Assembly: GCA_900768695.1 (NCBI GenBank) | Contig: CAAGDY010000318.1 | Span: 1 to 12,058, forward strand | Reading direction: 5' to 3' | Source: an uncultured Anaerovibrio sp. | Lineage (GTDB): Bacteria; Bacillota; Negativicutes; Selenomonadales; Selenomonadaceae | DNA length: 12,058 nt | Part shown: positions 1 to 6,954 of the stretch, in pieces | How positions within the stretch are numbered: position 1 is the stretch's first letter | How the letters are laid out: each line of letters opens with the position of its first letter | Translations under genes and position numbers: made by a program | Notes under the pieces: generated by a model | The model's database searches: none | Told to the model about the DNA's origin: nothing | What the model saw: only the letters and a program-made list of their open reading frames with translations

Positions 1-55
1 ATGATAATAGTAGTGGGTGAAAATTAACTGAAACCTGTACAGCCTGCAATTTGCA

Positions 56-2134
56 TTATTTATTTTTATCTTCCAGAACCGTTACATTGGTGTGAATGAT
101 GTTCTCTATGATATAGTCTGTAGCCACCTTGCTGACAGGGAGCGGTTCCTGCACAGCCGGCTTCTTGTTGCCGCCTGCGGCGTTCTGCTTCGCCATCTGC
201 TCGGCCATTTTCTTTGCCTGCTTGATGCTCTTTTGCAGCTCCTCATCGTTTTTCGGCACCACCACGGTGGACTCGATGATAATCTCGTTGTTGCAGCTGC
301 TGGCCAGCATGTCCTGCAGCTGTGCGCTGACAGGCGGCTCCTCGTCCAGATTGATACCGGCATCCAGCGCCGCCTGCTGGGCCAGAAGTATCTTGGCTAC
401 GTTTACAAGACCGCCGCCATGCACATCCAGGGCCAGATTGCCGGGAGCCTGATTTGCCGGTACCGTATACGGCACAGACAGCTTTATCTTTTCGCCCCTG
501 TACGGCTGGATGGTGGTATCAAAGGTAATGGCCTCCCCAGGCAGAACCTCCTTCTTGCTTGGCACGGCGGAAATCAGCGTAGCCGTCCTGCGCCCCCGCT
601 CCACGGTTACATCCACCTTCAAATCAAGCAAATCCGGCTCCTTCTCCTTGTTGCCCAGGATAACCCCTAAAATATCATTCAGCTCGCCAATGGAAGCCTT
701 GGCCACATCCTCCGGATCGTAGAACATGTTCCTGCGCTCAATCAGGCCGTCCTTGCCGTAGTTGCTGCGCAGGGAAAACTTCAGGGAGGCCGTAGAGCCA
801 TCCTGACGATCCAGCGTGTTGGTGATGGAACTGTACACCACCACCGGTGCCAGCACCGATACTACCTCCTCGTCATAGGCCAGCATGGAGTTGTAGGTCA
901 CGCTGCTGCCGGTGTCCTTGTCGTGGACTGTGACGATAACCGGCACGGTCTGAGGCAGCTGTCCCAGTATGCCGCCTATGCCATCCTGCCTATCCTGATT
1001 GATGCGGCCAATAATGCCGTTTACATTGCCCAGCTTCATGCCGTTGGTAGGCCCATGAATGGTGCTTACCACCTGGGCATCCGTCATGAAATAGTTCACA
1101 TTGCCCCGATGGGTATAGGAATGGCCAAAGGCCAGAACCCGCTTGCCGTCCACCGCCGTTACCGTTCCCATGGCCCCGAAAGAAAAATCACCCACAGACA
1201 GGGCAACGCCCACCGGCGAGCCAGGCTGCAGCACTGCATCAGGCCTTGCCTGCATGACGGAGGCACCTGCATCCCAGACATTATCATAATCAACCTTCAG
1301 GCCCATCCTGTCCAGTCCTGCCTGCAGAAGCTTCATGCCCCTGCTGCCAAAGCCGGAGGCAAAATAGGTATTCTTTTCACTGGTACCTGCCTGTGTATCT
1401 GCATTGCTATCGGCAACAGACGCATCATCAGCGGCAATAGGATTAGCCTCACAATCATCAGGGGCAACTTCACCACCGGTATCCCCGATCTCCGGTTCCT
1501 CTGCCCCTGCCGCCACTGTACCGGCTGTATCCGTATCAGCCGGCTCTGCCTCGGCTATCTCGGTATCGGCTGGCTCTGCATTCTCTTCAGCTCCGGCATC
1601 CTTGGCGGCCTTTTTCGCCTTTTCTGCCTCAGCGGCCTGAAACTTCTCCCGCTCTGCCCGCATTTTTTTCAAATCCAGCTGTGGAAGCTTTGTCCTGTTC
1701 AGCGTATCAGGATACTGCCATATCTTCAGCATATCCTCAATCGGTGTCAGCATAATCCGCTGGGTCGGGTACATGTCCTTGTAGCCTGCTGACAATGCCC
1801 CAGCCAGCCTGCCATTAAAGTAGATAGGACTGCCGCTCATACCGGAAATAGCCCCGCCTGTTTCGTCAATCAAATCGCCATAGAGATTTACCAGTATTCT
1901 CTTGGAGGACATCTTGCTGTTATCCCCCAGCACCCCTACAACCTCCACATCAAAGGGACGAATCTCACCACTGCTGTCTATTACGGTATAGCCGGTTCCC
2001 CACATGCCCGGCCTGACATCCTGCAGGCTGATAATCTCCGGCAGGGCGGCCAAAGCCGTGCTGCTCACCAGCAGGGCGGCCGACAGACAGGCAGTCAGCA
2101 GACGCCTTCTCATTTTACCAAAAAATCTATGCAA
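56..2134 (-). CDS. Exported SpoIVB-type S55 peptidase-domain protein
   Basis: Predicted secreted serine-peptidase-family protein of 692 residues; its substrate is unknown. Numbering is from a TTG start at 2134-2132, chosen because GAGGTG at 2141-2146 sits six bases upstream. In-frame ATGs at 2155 and 2113 lack a comparable site. A signal peptide follows the start (basic RRR, then a hydrophobic stretch ending around STALA-ALPE). The motif GMSGSPIY lies near residues 98-105, with the presumed nucleophile Ser100. The motif VLAFGHSY lies near 333-340, with the presumed His338. These resemble the Ser and His motifs of SpoIVB, but in reversed order. An Ala/Glu/Asp-rich, low-complexity linker of about 95 residues separates them. 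The C-terminal part has beta-rich segments and a Lys/Gln-rich helix near 630-655. The family is clear from the two motifs; whether the protein is catalytic, and its role, are not. It follows the NAGPA gene by about 90 bases and has a promoter-like sequence of its own. Confidence 0.85.
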   Translation of the reverse strand: MHRFFGKMRRRLLTACLSAALLVSSTALAALPEIISLQDVRPGMWGTGYTVIDSSGEIRPFDVEVVGVLGDNSKMSSKRILVNLYGDLIDETGGAISGMSGSPIYFNGRLAGALSAGYKDMYPTQRIMLTPIEDMLKIWQYPDTLNRTKLPQLDLKKMRAEREKFQAAEAEKAKKAAKDAGAEENAEPADTEIAEAEPADTDTAGTVAAGAEEPEIGDTGGEVAPDDCEANPIAADDASVADSNADTQAGTSEKNTYFASGFGSRGMKLLQAGLDRMGLKVDYDNVWDAGASVMQARPDAVLQPGSPVGVALSVGDFSFGAMGTVTAVDGKRVLAFGHSYTHRGNVNYFMTDAQVVSTIHGPTNGMKLGNVNGIIGRINQDRQDGIGGILGQLPQTVPVIVTVHDKDTGSSVTYNSMLAYDEEVVSVLAPVVVYSSITNTLDRQDGSTASLKFSLRSNYGKDGLIERRNMFYDPEDVAKASIGELNDILGVILGNKEKEPDLLDLKVDVTVERGRRTATLISAVPSKKEVLPGEAITFDTTIQPYRGEKIKLSVPYTVPANQAPGNLALDVHGGGLVNVAKILLAQQAALDAGINLDEEPPVSAQLQDMLASSCNNEIIIESTVVVPKNDEELQKSIKQAKKMAEQMAKQNAAGGNKKPAVQEPLPVSKVATDYIIENIIHTNVTVLEDKNK
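1373..1657 (-). other. Ala/Glu/Asp-rich low-complexity linker inside the S55 protein
   Basis: This segment encodes about 95 residues dominated by Ala, Glu, Asp, Thr and Lys, between the GMSGSP and AFGHS motifs. It begins helical and charged (EKFQAAEAEKAKKAAKDAG) and becomes acidic and Pro/Thr-containing. It looks like a flexible spacer or an exposed insertion, not a folded catalytic region. The reading frame stays open through it. Confidence 0.75.
1520..1579 (-). repeat. Two imperfect 30-base tandem units (AEPADT repeat)
   Basis: Two adjacent 30-base units encode AEPADTEIAE and AEPADTDTAG within the acidic linker of the S55 protein. By eye about 23 of 30 bases match between the units. The length is a multiple of three, so the copy could expand or contract without breaking the frame. 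Confidence 0.55.
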
Positions 2135-2140
2135 AAAATT

Positions 2141-2146
2141 CACCTC
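2141..2146 (-). promoter_or_regulatory. Ribosome binding site setting a TTG start for the S55 protein
   Basis: GAGGTG on the minus strand is six bases upstream of the in-frame TTG at 2134-2132. It is the only good Shine-Dalgarno match near the candidate starts, and it places the basic signal-peptide N terminus directly after the start. Confidence 0.65.
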
Positions 2147-2186
2147 ATAACCCATAATCAATGTTTCAGTACGAACCAATACATTA

Positions 2187-2214
2187 ATTATATCCTAAAA
2201 AAAATTAATAGCAA
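2187..2214 (-). promoter_or_regulatory. Sigma-70-type promoter for the S55 gene
   Basis: On the minus strand TATAAT (2187-2192) is a perfect -10 hexamer. It is preceded after 16 bases by TTGCTA (2209-2214), a 4/6 match to the -35 consensus. The predicted start of transcription near 2180 leaves a leader of about 45 bases. The promoter lies just after the stop of the NAGPA gene, so the S55 gene can be expressed on its own. Confidence 0.6.
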
Positions 2215-2223
2215 GCAAATATT

Positions 2224-3747
2224 TTATTTACCTGTTACAACAATGGCACTGCCTACTGCGCGCTCCCTGCCATCAGACGGACTGTTCATAATCTGCCCCT
2301 GCAGAACCAGCTCGCTGGAGCCGCCGCCATCCAGGTTAAAGCCATTTACCGCACCAAACCTCTTGAGCAGCTGGGCTGTCTCCGCCAGCGTTGCGCCAAT
2401 GCTGTGGCTCTGGCGGCCGTCCACAACCAGCAGGAGCATTTTGCCGTCAGGCTTGATGCCCACAGCCGTCCGGGGTGCCCGCCCCTTGGCAATATCATTG
2501 GGAAACTGCTCTGCCTCTGCCGTGACATTCACCATACCGCCCCGCAAAAGCTCCGGCCCTGCCCCGATGATATTCGTTGCCGCATCCAGTTCACTGCCAA
2601 AATTCTCCCCCACGGTGACCTTGTCACCGACCTTTACGCCGGCAAAGGCCTCCCGGGCCGTACCGTGTACGGAAATCACCTGGCCGCCGGAAGGTATGAA
2701 GCTGTTGCCCTGATTGACAGCCGCAACCCTGCCGTTCCTGACAACGTATTCCGTGCCGTATTCATTGGTTTTGGTATAGCTGCCAAAAAGGCTGTTGTAC
2801 AATATGGTGGTATTTTCTCCCCGCTCACAATTTACGCCGGAAAGAAAAATCTTTTTGCCATTTACATTGACCTCGCCATAATATTCCGAAGGAGCCAGCT
2901 TCAGTGTGCCGTCCGGCATAAAGCCCAGCGAGGTGCGCCTGTAATACGTTGTTCCGGCAGTCTTCCCATCAATGCGGGTATTGCCAATCAGCATGCCGTC
3001 CAGTCCGAAATATCCGCCATTGACGGCGGCCACCGCCCCCTTGGCACCGGCAATGCTCTTTACAGTAGCCCTGCCGGATGAAATATTGCCGCCTGCCAGC
3101 GCCAGCCCCACGTCAAATTTGCTCCTGTCCACCTCCAGCAGGTAGGAGGTCATCATGCCCCTGCCGTCCACACGGACATACCTGATATAGTTCAGCCCTG
3201 GAGCCACCGCAGTTGCAGTCTCCTTTTCGTATTCCTTCTGAATGTCTATAACGATGCGTCCCGGATTCTTCAGTGCGTATACCTTCGTGTCCAACGCGGC
3301 CTTCATATCCACAATCAGCTGTACAGTATCACTGCCGTATGTGCCCAGTATCACGTCCCTGACCACGTTGCTCCCACACTCCGGCGCCGACTTGATGCCG
3401 GTGGCGAGATTGTTCATGGTGACAACCAGACGGGTACCATTGTTTTCCTTGCTTACCGTGTATTCCGGCACACTGCCGGTATCAAGCACAATCCGCAATC
3501 TTTCCGTACTGTCGCCATAGCGCACAGCAGACAGCCGTGACCCTGCTGGCAAGGAAACCTGTCCCGCAGAAGCCACAGTCCCGCTCGCGGTTTTTCCAGC
3601 CGTTGTTTTCCCGGCTGTCGTTTTCCCAGATGCATCCGTCTTGACATTCTGGCTGACCACGGACGGCCTGATGCTTGCAGCTTCCAGCACATCTATCTGA
3701 AGGAACAGCAGCAAAGCTGCCATCACAATACTAACAAACCTCTTCAC
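2224..3747 (-). CDS. Exported AMIN-like / phosphodiester glycosidase (NAGPA) domain protein
   Basis: Predicted exported enzyme of 507 residues. Numbering is from a GTG start at 3747-3745, preceded seven bases upstream by GGAGGT (3755-3760); a longer TTG start at 3771 lacks such a site. A signal peptide (MKRFVSIVMAALLLFLQ) leads into a Ser/Thr/Lys/Gly linker with three five-residue repeats (near 42-56). Residues about 70-172 form a beta-rich region with the pattern of AMIN domains (RLRIVLDTG, VQLIVDM, GRIVIDIQ), which often bind peptidoglycan. Residues about 235-505 match the NAGPA domain: AVNGGYF (241-247), GRAPRTAVGI, VVDGR, and FNLDGGGSSELV (470-481). The family includes the lysosomal enzyme that removes GlcNAc from GlcNAc-phosphomannose; bacterial members are thought to act on cell-surface phosphodiester-linked glycans. 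The substrate here is unknown. The gene sits just after the terminator of the flagellar run, with no obvious promoter of its own. Confidence 0.88.
   Translation of the reverse strand: MKRFVSIVMAALLLFLQIDVLEAASIRPSVVSQNVKTDASGKTTAGKTTAGKTASGTVASAGQVSLPAGSRLSAVRYGDSTERLRIVLDTGSVPEYTVSKENNGTRLVVTMNNLATGIKSAPECGSNVVRDVILGTYGSDTVQLIVDMKAALDTKVYALKNPGRIVIDIQKEYEKETATAVAPGLNYIRYVRVDGRGMMTSYLLEVDRSKFDVGLALAGGNISSGRATVKSIAGAKGAVAAVNGGYFGLDGMLIGNTRIDGKTAGTTYYRRTSLGFMPDGTLKLAPSEYYGEVNVNGKKIFLSGVNCERGENTTILYNSLFGSYTKTNEYGTEYVVRNGRVAAVNQGNSFIPSGGQVISVHGTAREAFAGVKVGDKVTVGENFGSELDAATNIIGAGPELLRGGMVNVTAEAEQFPNDIAKGRAPRTAVGIKPDGKMLLLVVDGRQSHSIGATLAETAQLLKRFGAVNGFNLDGGGSSELVLQGQIMNSPSDGRERAVGSAIVVTGK
3590..3634 (-). 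repeat. Three 15-base tandem units in the NAGPA gene linker
   Basis: Three consecutive 15-base units, each beginning with a GTTTT run on the plus strand, encode the Lys-Thr-Thr-Ala-Gly-like linker repeats between the signal peptide and the AMIN-like domain. The unit length preserves the reading frame, so copy number could vary between strains. Confidence 0.7.
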
Positions 3748-3754
3748 ACTAAAG

Positions 3755-3760
3755 ACCTCC
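3755..3760 (-). promoter_or_regulatory. Ribosome binding site setting a GTG start for the NAGPA protein
   Basis: A consensus GGAGGT on the minus strand lies seven bases before the in-frame GTG at 3747-3745. With this start the signal peptide begins MKRF, a normal basic N terminus. The site is only about eight bases from the end of the upstream terminator U-tract. Confidence 0.75.
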
Positions 3761-3768
3761 AAATTTGA

Positions 3769-3803
3769 CAAAAAACAAAAGAGGCTACCTCAGGGATAGC
3801 CTC
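3769..3803 (-). terminator. Intrinsic terminator after the flagellar run
   Basis: On the minus strand GAGGCTA (3797-3803) pairs perfectly with TAGCCTC (3781-3787) across a nine-base loop, and is followed at once by TTTTGTTTTTTG (3769-3780). It begins 22 bases after the flgJ stop codon and fits a Rho-independent terminator for the mreB-flgJ run. Confidence 0.85.
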
Positions 3804-3825
3804 AAGTAACAACTATCTGTGATTT

Positions 3826-4272
3826 TCAGCCCGGCAGGTCAATCTGCCTGCCTTTAGCCTCCCAGGCCGCCCTCGCCCTGGCATCCATGTCCTTGCGGGC
3901 CTGATACTGGCTCGTAAGCTGATTGTACATCACATCAGCCAGGCCAAGGCCGCCCGCATCCGACATGCGGTCCACCATTTCGGTATCCAGCATGTCGCGG
4001 AAAATCTTCTCTCCGTTGGACTCGCCAAACAGGGAATCCTCCGGCACCGTCCTGCGCATTTCCTTCCACATCATCTGAATAAACATGGACTCAAAACCCT
4101 TGCAGGCATCCTTCAGCTTTTGCCGGTACTCAGGGTCATCCAGGGTATTTTTCTGTGCCGCCTTCAACTCATCAGCAAAGCCCCTGGCCTTTTCCACATC
4201 CTTATTGCCCTGCAAATCCTGAGCCTGCTGCCGGGCCAGTATGGAATTTGCACTAATATTGTCGATTTGCAT
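3826..4272 (-). CDS. flgJ: FlgJ-type rod-binding protein lacking the muramidase domain
   Basis: Small protein of 148 residues related to the N-terminal half of enterobacterial FlgJ, which caps the growing flagellar rod. The rod-binding signature spans about residues 55-120: ACKGFESMFIQMMWKEMRRT, then LFGESNGEKIFRDMLD, then GGLGLADVMYNQL. E. coli FlgJ is roughly twice as long because it carries a C-terminal peptidoglycan hydrolase; that domain is absent here and the frame ends cleanly, so this is the short form seen in many bacteria, not a truncation. No signal peptide is visible, as expected for a protein exported by the flagellar type III apparatus. AGGGTGA lies upstream of the ATG. It starts 28 bases after flgI, is the last gene of the run, and is followed by a terminator. 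Confidence 0.9.
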   Translation of the reverse strand: MQIDNISANSILARQQAQDLQGNKDVEKARGFADELKAAQKNTLDDPEYRQKLKDACKGFESMFIQMMWKEMRRTVPEDSLFGESNGEKIFRDMLDTEMVDRMSDAGGLGLADVMYNQLTSQYQARKDMDARARAAWEAKGRQIDLPG

Positions 4273-4300
4273 ATCAAATCACCCTGTTCCGCATCAAAAC

Positions 4301-5419
4301 TTAAATCAGCTCCAAATCAGCGTGCAACGCACCTGACGCCTTTATCGCCTGCAGGATGGAAATAATATCCCTCGGCGTTGCGCCCACAGAGTTCAGCGCC
4401 CCCACAATGTCATTTATATTTGAGGTGGCAGGCAGAACGATGGAGCTGGCAGTCTGTTCCTGCACATCCACATTCTCATCAGGCAGAATAACCGTGTTGC
4501 CGTGAGAGAATGGCGGCGGCTGGATAACATCATAATCCTTGCCGATTTTCACCGTAATGCCACCCTGGGTAATGGCAACCGTATCAACGGAAACGTCACC
4601 GCCCATAACAATAGTGCCGGTGCGCTCATTTACCACAACCTTGGCCAGATTATCAGGCGTCACCGTAAGCTCCTCCAGGCTGGAAATAAAGCCCACAAGG
4701 TTGCTGCGGTAGTAGGCAGGCACAGTAACGTCAACGCGCCCCGGGTTTGCCGCCTTGGCAATGCCGCCATACTGGGAGTTGATTGCCTGGGCAATCCTGC
4801 TGGCCGTAGTGAAGTCAGCCTTGTTCAGCGACCAGGACAACACCCCGTTGGGAGCCAGCATGTCATCCTCAACGGAACGCTCCACGATAGCGCCATTTGG
4901 CGTAGTGCCTACCGTCGGAAAATTCTTCTGGGCATTGTTGCCGCCCCTGCCGGCCGTAAAGCCGCCGGTGGACACTGCCCCCATGGCAACGGCATAGATA
5001 TTGCCATTTCCGGCCTTCAGCGGTGTCTGCAGCAATGTGCCGCCCTGGATGCTCTTAGCATCGCCCATGGAGGATACCGTTATATCAATGGTATCACCCT
5101 CCCGCACAAAAGGCGGCAGGGTTGCCGTCACGATAACAGCAGCCACATTCTTTGGCTTCATGCCGCTGGTATCAATCACCACGCCAAAGTCCTTCATCAT
5201 GTTGCCGATGGACTGAATCGTCTGCTTCATCTTATCGGAGTCGCCGGTGCCATTAAGTCCCACAACCAGCCCATAGCCCATCAGCTGGTTGGCGCGCACT
5301 CCCTGCACCTTGGCCACATCCTTCAGCCGGGCTGAAGAATAGCCGGCCGCCAAAGCGCTGCCCGAGGCCAACAGGCACAGACAGGTTATCAGGCTAATTA
5401 TGCGAAATAGCTTTTTCAT
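4301..5419 (-). CDS. flgI: Flagellar basal-body P-ring protein FlgI
   Basis: Protein of 372 residues, the usual length for FlgI, which assembles into the ring around the rod in the peptidoglycan layer. An N-terminal Sec signal peptide (MKKLFRIISLITCLCLLASG, ending near ALAAG) is followed by the strongly conserved RLKDVAKVQGVRANQLMGYG and LVVGLNGTGD (residues about 31-60), LPPFVREGDTIDITVSSMGD (101-120) and GGTLLQTPLKAGNGNIYAVA (126-145). The C terminus (DIISILQAIKASGALHADLELI) is also typical. The mature part contains no cysteine, unlike E. coli FlgI, which is stabilised by a disulfide. AGGAGA lies about six bases upstream of the ATG. It follows flgH by 16 bases and depends on the FlgA chaperone encoded upstream. 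Its presence implies a diderm envelope. Confidence 0.97.
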   Translation of the reverse strand: MKKLFRIISLITCLCLLASGSALAAGYSSARLKDVAKVQGVRANQLMGYGLVVGLNGTGDSDKMKQTIQSIGNMMKDFGVVIDTSGMKPKNVAAVIVTATLPPFVREGDTIDITVSSMGDAKSIQGGTLLQTPLKAGNGNIYAVAMGAVSTGGFTAGRGGNNAQKNFPTVGTTPNGAIVERSVEDDMLAPNGVLSWSLNKADFTTASRIAQAINSQYGGIAKAANPGRVDVTVPAYYRSNLVGFISSLEELTVTPDNLAKVVVNERTGTIVMGGDVSVDTVAITQGGITVKIGKDYDVIQPPPFSHGNTVILPDENVDVQEQTASSIVLPATSNINDIVGALNSVGATPRDIISILQAIKASGALHADLELI

Positions 5420-5435
5420 ATAATTCTCCTTAGCT

Positions 5436-6056
5436 TTAGAACAAAATATTGAAAATCTGGGTGAGAATACCCTGACGCTGCTTGGCGTTCAGAGGCCCCT
5501 TGCCATCAAATCGCAGGGTAGCATCCGCCACCTTGTTGGAGAGGATGGTATTGTTGTAGGATATATCATCCGGCCTTACCACGCCCCGCACCGTAATCTT
5601 ATGCTCATTTTTGTTGTTCCAGATGGACTGAGTGCCCTCCACCACCATATTGCCGTTGTCACGTACCTCCACCACGGTAACAGTCACATTGCCGCTGGCG
5701 GAATTGGTATTGTTGGCACTGCCGTTGGCCTTGAAGCTGTCAGAGCCGGAGGCCGTCGCCGCTGCCAGAAAGCTGAACACGCCCGTACCTGCGGCCAGTG
5801 TATTCTTGCCTTCCTTGGAGTTGGAATTGGAAAGTGACTGGGAAGTATTGGAGGATTCATTGATTACGATGGTAAGAATATCCCCCACCTGGGAAGCCTT
5901 GCGGTCCGCAAAGATACTGTGCCTCCCCCAGAGGCTTTCCGCCTCCGCCTGCACCGGCAGCATGCCCGCCTGCACAAACGTAAACACAGCCGCCAGCAAC
6001 AGACAGCCCCAGACCCTGAAGCCACTGTTTTCTCTTGAAAAAAAACTGCCTTTCAT
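5436..6056 (-). CDS. flgH: Flagellar basal-body L-ring protein FlgH
   Basis: Protein of 206 residues forming the flagellar L ring in the outer membrane. The start is the ATG at 6056-6054, with GAGGTG (6065-6070) eight bases upstream. A longer in-frame TTG at 6122 would add 22 uncharacteristic residues. FlgH hallmarks are ESLWGRHSIFADRKASQVGD, then ILTIVINESS, a Ser/Asn/Ala-rich middle, NVTVTVVEVRDNGNMVVEG, and a C-terminal VADATLRFDGKGPLNAKQRQ. The N terminus has a hydrophobic signal segment, but no lipobox: the one cysteine there (Cys18) precedes the hydrophobic core, and the likely cut is by signal peptidase I near VQAEA. E. coli FlgH is a lipoprotein, so membrane anchoring may differ here. 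It lies 96 bases after flgA and 16 bases before flgI. Confidence 0.95.
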   Translation of the reverse strand: MKGSFFSRENSGFRVWGCLLLAAVFTFVQAGMLPVQAEAESLWGRHSIFADRKASQVGDILTIVINESSNTSQSLSNSNSKEGKNTLAAGTGVFSFLAAATASGSDSFKANGSANNTNSASGNVTVTVVEVRDNGNMVVEGTQSIWNNKNEHKITVRGVVRPDDISYNNTILSNKVADATLRFDGKGPLNAKQRQGILTQIFNILF

Positions 6057-6064
6057 TTCATTAT

Positions 6065-6070
6065 CACCTC
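6065..6070 (-). promoter_or_regulatory. Ribosome binding site setting the flgH start
   Basis: GAGGTG on the minus strand is eight bases before the ATG at 6056-6054. It decides between that ATG and a TTG 66 bases further upstream, and places the signal segment near the N terminus. Confidence 0.7.
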
Positions 6071-6152
6071 GGATGCCGCATCTCTGCCTCGACACGCTAA
6101 TCTCAGTTAATATGCACCTCAATGCACCGGCAGAAGCACGCCCTCAGCCTGC

Positions 6153-6950
6153 CTACTGCACCACTAGTACATTGTTTTCGTCAATTACCTTCGCCCTGAC
6201 CTTCCGCCCGGACGAATCATTCCTGACGGCAATATAGCCGCCCCTGCGCCCACGCTCCAGCGCCGTGCCGGGCACCTTGATTTCTACCCCGTTAAAAACA
6301 GTGCAGATAGTCACCACGGCATATGGCCGGATGAGTATAGGCTCCCGTATCAGCCCGCTGTGCAGGATGGTTCCCTCCCCCACATTTGAGGAAAGCACCT
6401 TGCCTATCAGCTCCTGGGGGTCGGTGTACATGGCGTAGACCTGCCCCTTGTCCTCCTTCTCCTCCAGGCGCAAATCCTCTGCCTGCAGGGGAACCTCATG
6501 CTGAATACGTCTGGCGGCAGTAACCACCCTGCCAAAAACACGCACCCTCATAGTGCAGTTCAGGCGGGCATAATGCTCGCCATTCACCAGCACCTCCACG
6601 GAAATGGCCGTGTTCAGCCCCTTGCGGATACCGTTAGGCGCATAGCTTCTGTAGGTAATCGTCCCCCAGGGCAGCCTGAGCCCTGACGGCACGTTGACAG
6701 GCTCAACGGTGTAACGCCTGGTTTCACCATTGGCCGCCATTATTTCATCTATACATTTGACTGCCTGCTGAATAAAATTTTCACGCACAATAGCCTGTGG
6801 CAGCTGCGGTGTCGGCTTTACCACAACCGCTGCCTCGGCCACAGGCAAAAAATCTCCCGCCGCTGCCGGCAGGCCGGTCATGCCCGACAAAGCAGGCGCC
6901 AGCCACCACAGCAGGCATACCACACCCAAAAATCTGCACAGCCTGCTCAT
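6153..6950 (-). CDS. flgA: Flagellar P-ring assembly chaperone FlgA
   Basis: Periplasmic chaperone of 265 residues needed for P-ring assembly from FlgI. The N terminus is a long hydrophobic export signal (VVCLLWWLAPAL), with possible cleavage near AEAA at about 38-41. The first domain (about 55-138) is variable. Residues about 140-203 form a SAF domain (VVTAARRIQHEVPLQAEDLR, then IGKVLSSNVGEGTILHSGLI), and the C-terminal beta domain has the FlgA-like VVTICTVFNGVEIKVPGTAL and an ending resembling RVRVKNxxSGRxVxGxV. E. coli FlgA is about 219 residues; the extra length here is at the N terminus. The ATG lies four bases after the flgG stop with only a weak Shine-Dalgarno, which suggests translational coupling. 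The position between flgG and flgH fits its role. Confidence 0.93.
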   Translation of the reverse strand: MSRLCRFLGVVCLLWWLAPALSGMTGLPAAAGDFLPVAEAAVVVKPTPQLPQAIVRENFIQQAVKCIDEIMAANGETRRYTVEPVNVPSGLRLPWGTITYRSYAPNGIRKGLNTAISVEVLVNGEHYARLNCTMRVRVFGRVVTAARRIQHEVPLQAEDLRLEEKEDKGQVYAMYTDPQELIGKVLSSNVGEGTILHSGLIREPILIRPYAVVTICTVFNGVEIKVPGTALERGRRGGYIAVRNDSSGRKVRAKVIDENNVLVVQ

Positions 6951-6954
6951 GATA

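Noticed and set aside
1..55. Terminator or gene start downstream of the S55 gene
   Set aside because: Short palindromes (such as CTGTACAG) are present, but there is no stem with a T-run on the minus strand, and no open frame of useful length begins here.
923..1792. Plus-strand open frame of 289 codons opposite the S55 gene
   Set aside because: The translation is Cys, His and Ile rich with no domain pattern and covers the antisense of a low-complexity linker. The minus strand carries the signal peptide and conserved motifs.
6057..6122. N-terminal extension of flgH from a TTG at 6122
   Set aside because: The added residues are not FlgH-like and would bury the signal segment; the ATG at 6056 has a well-placed GAGGTG.
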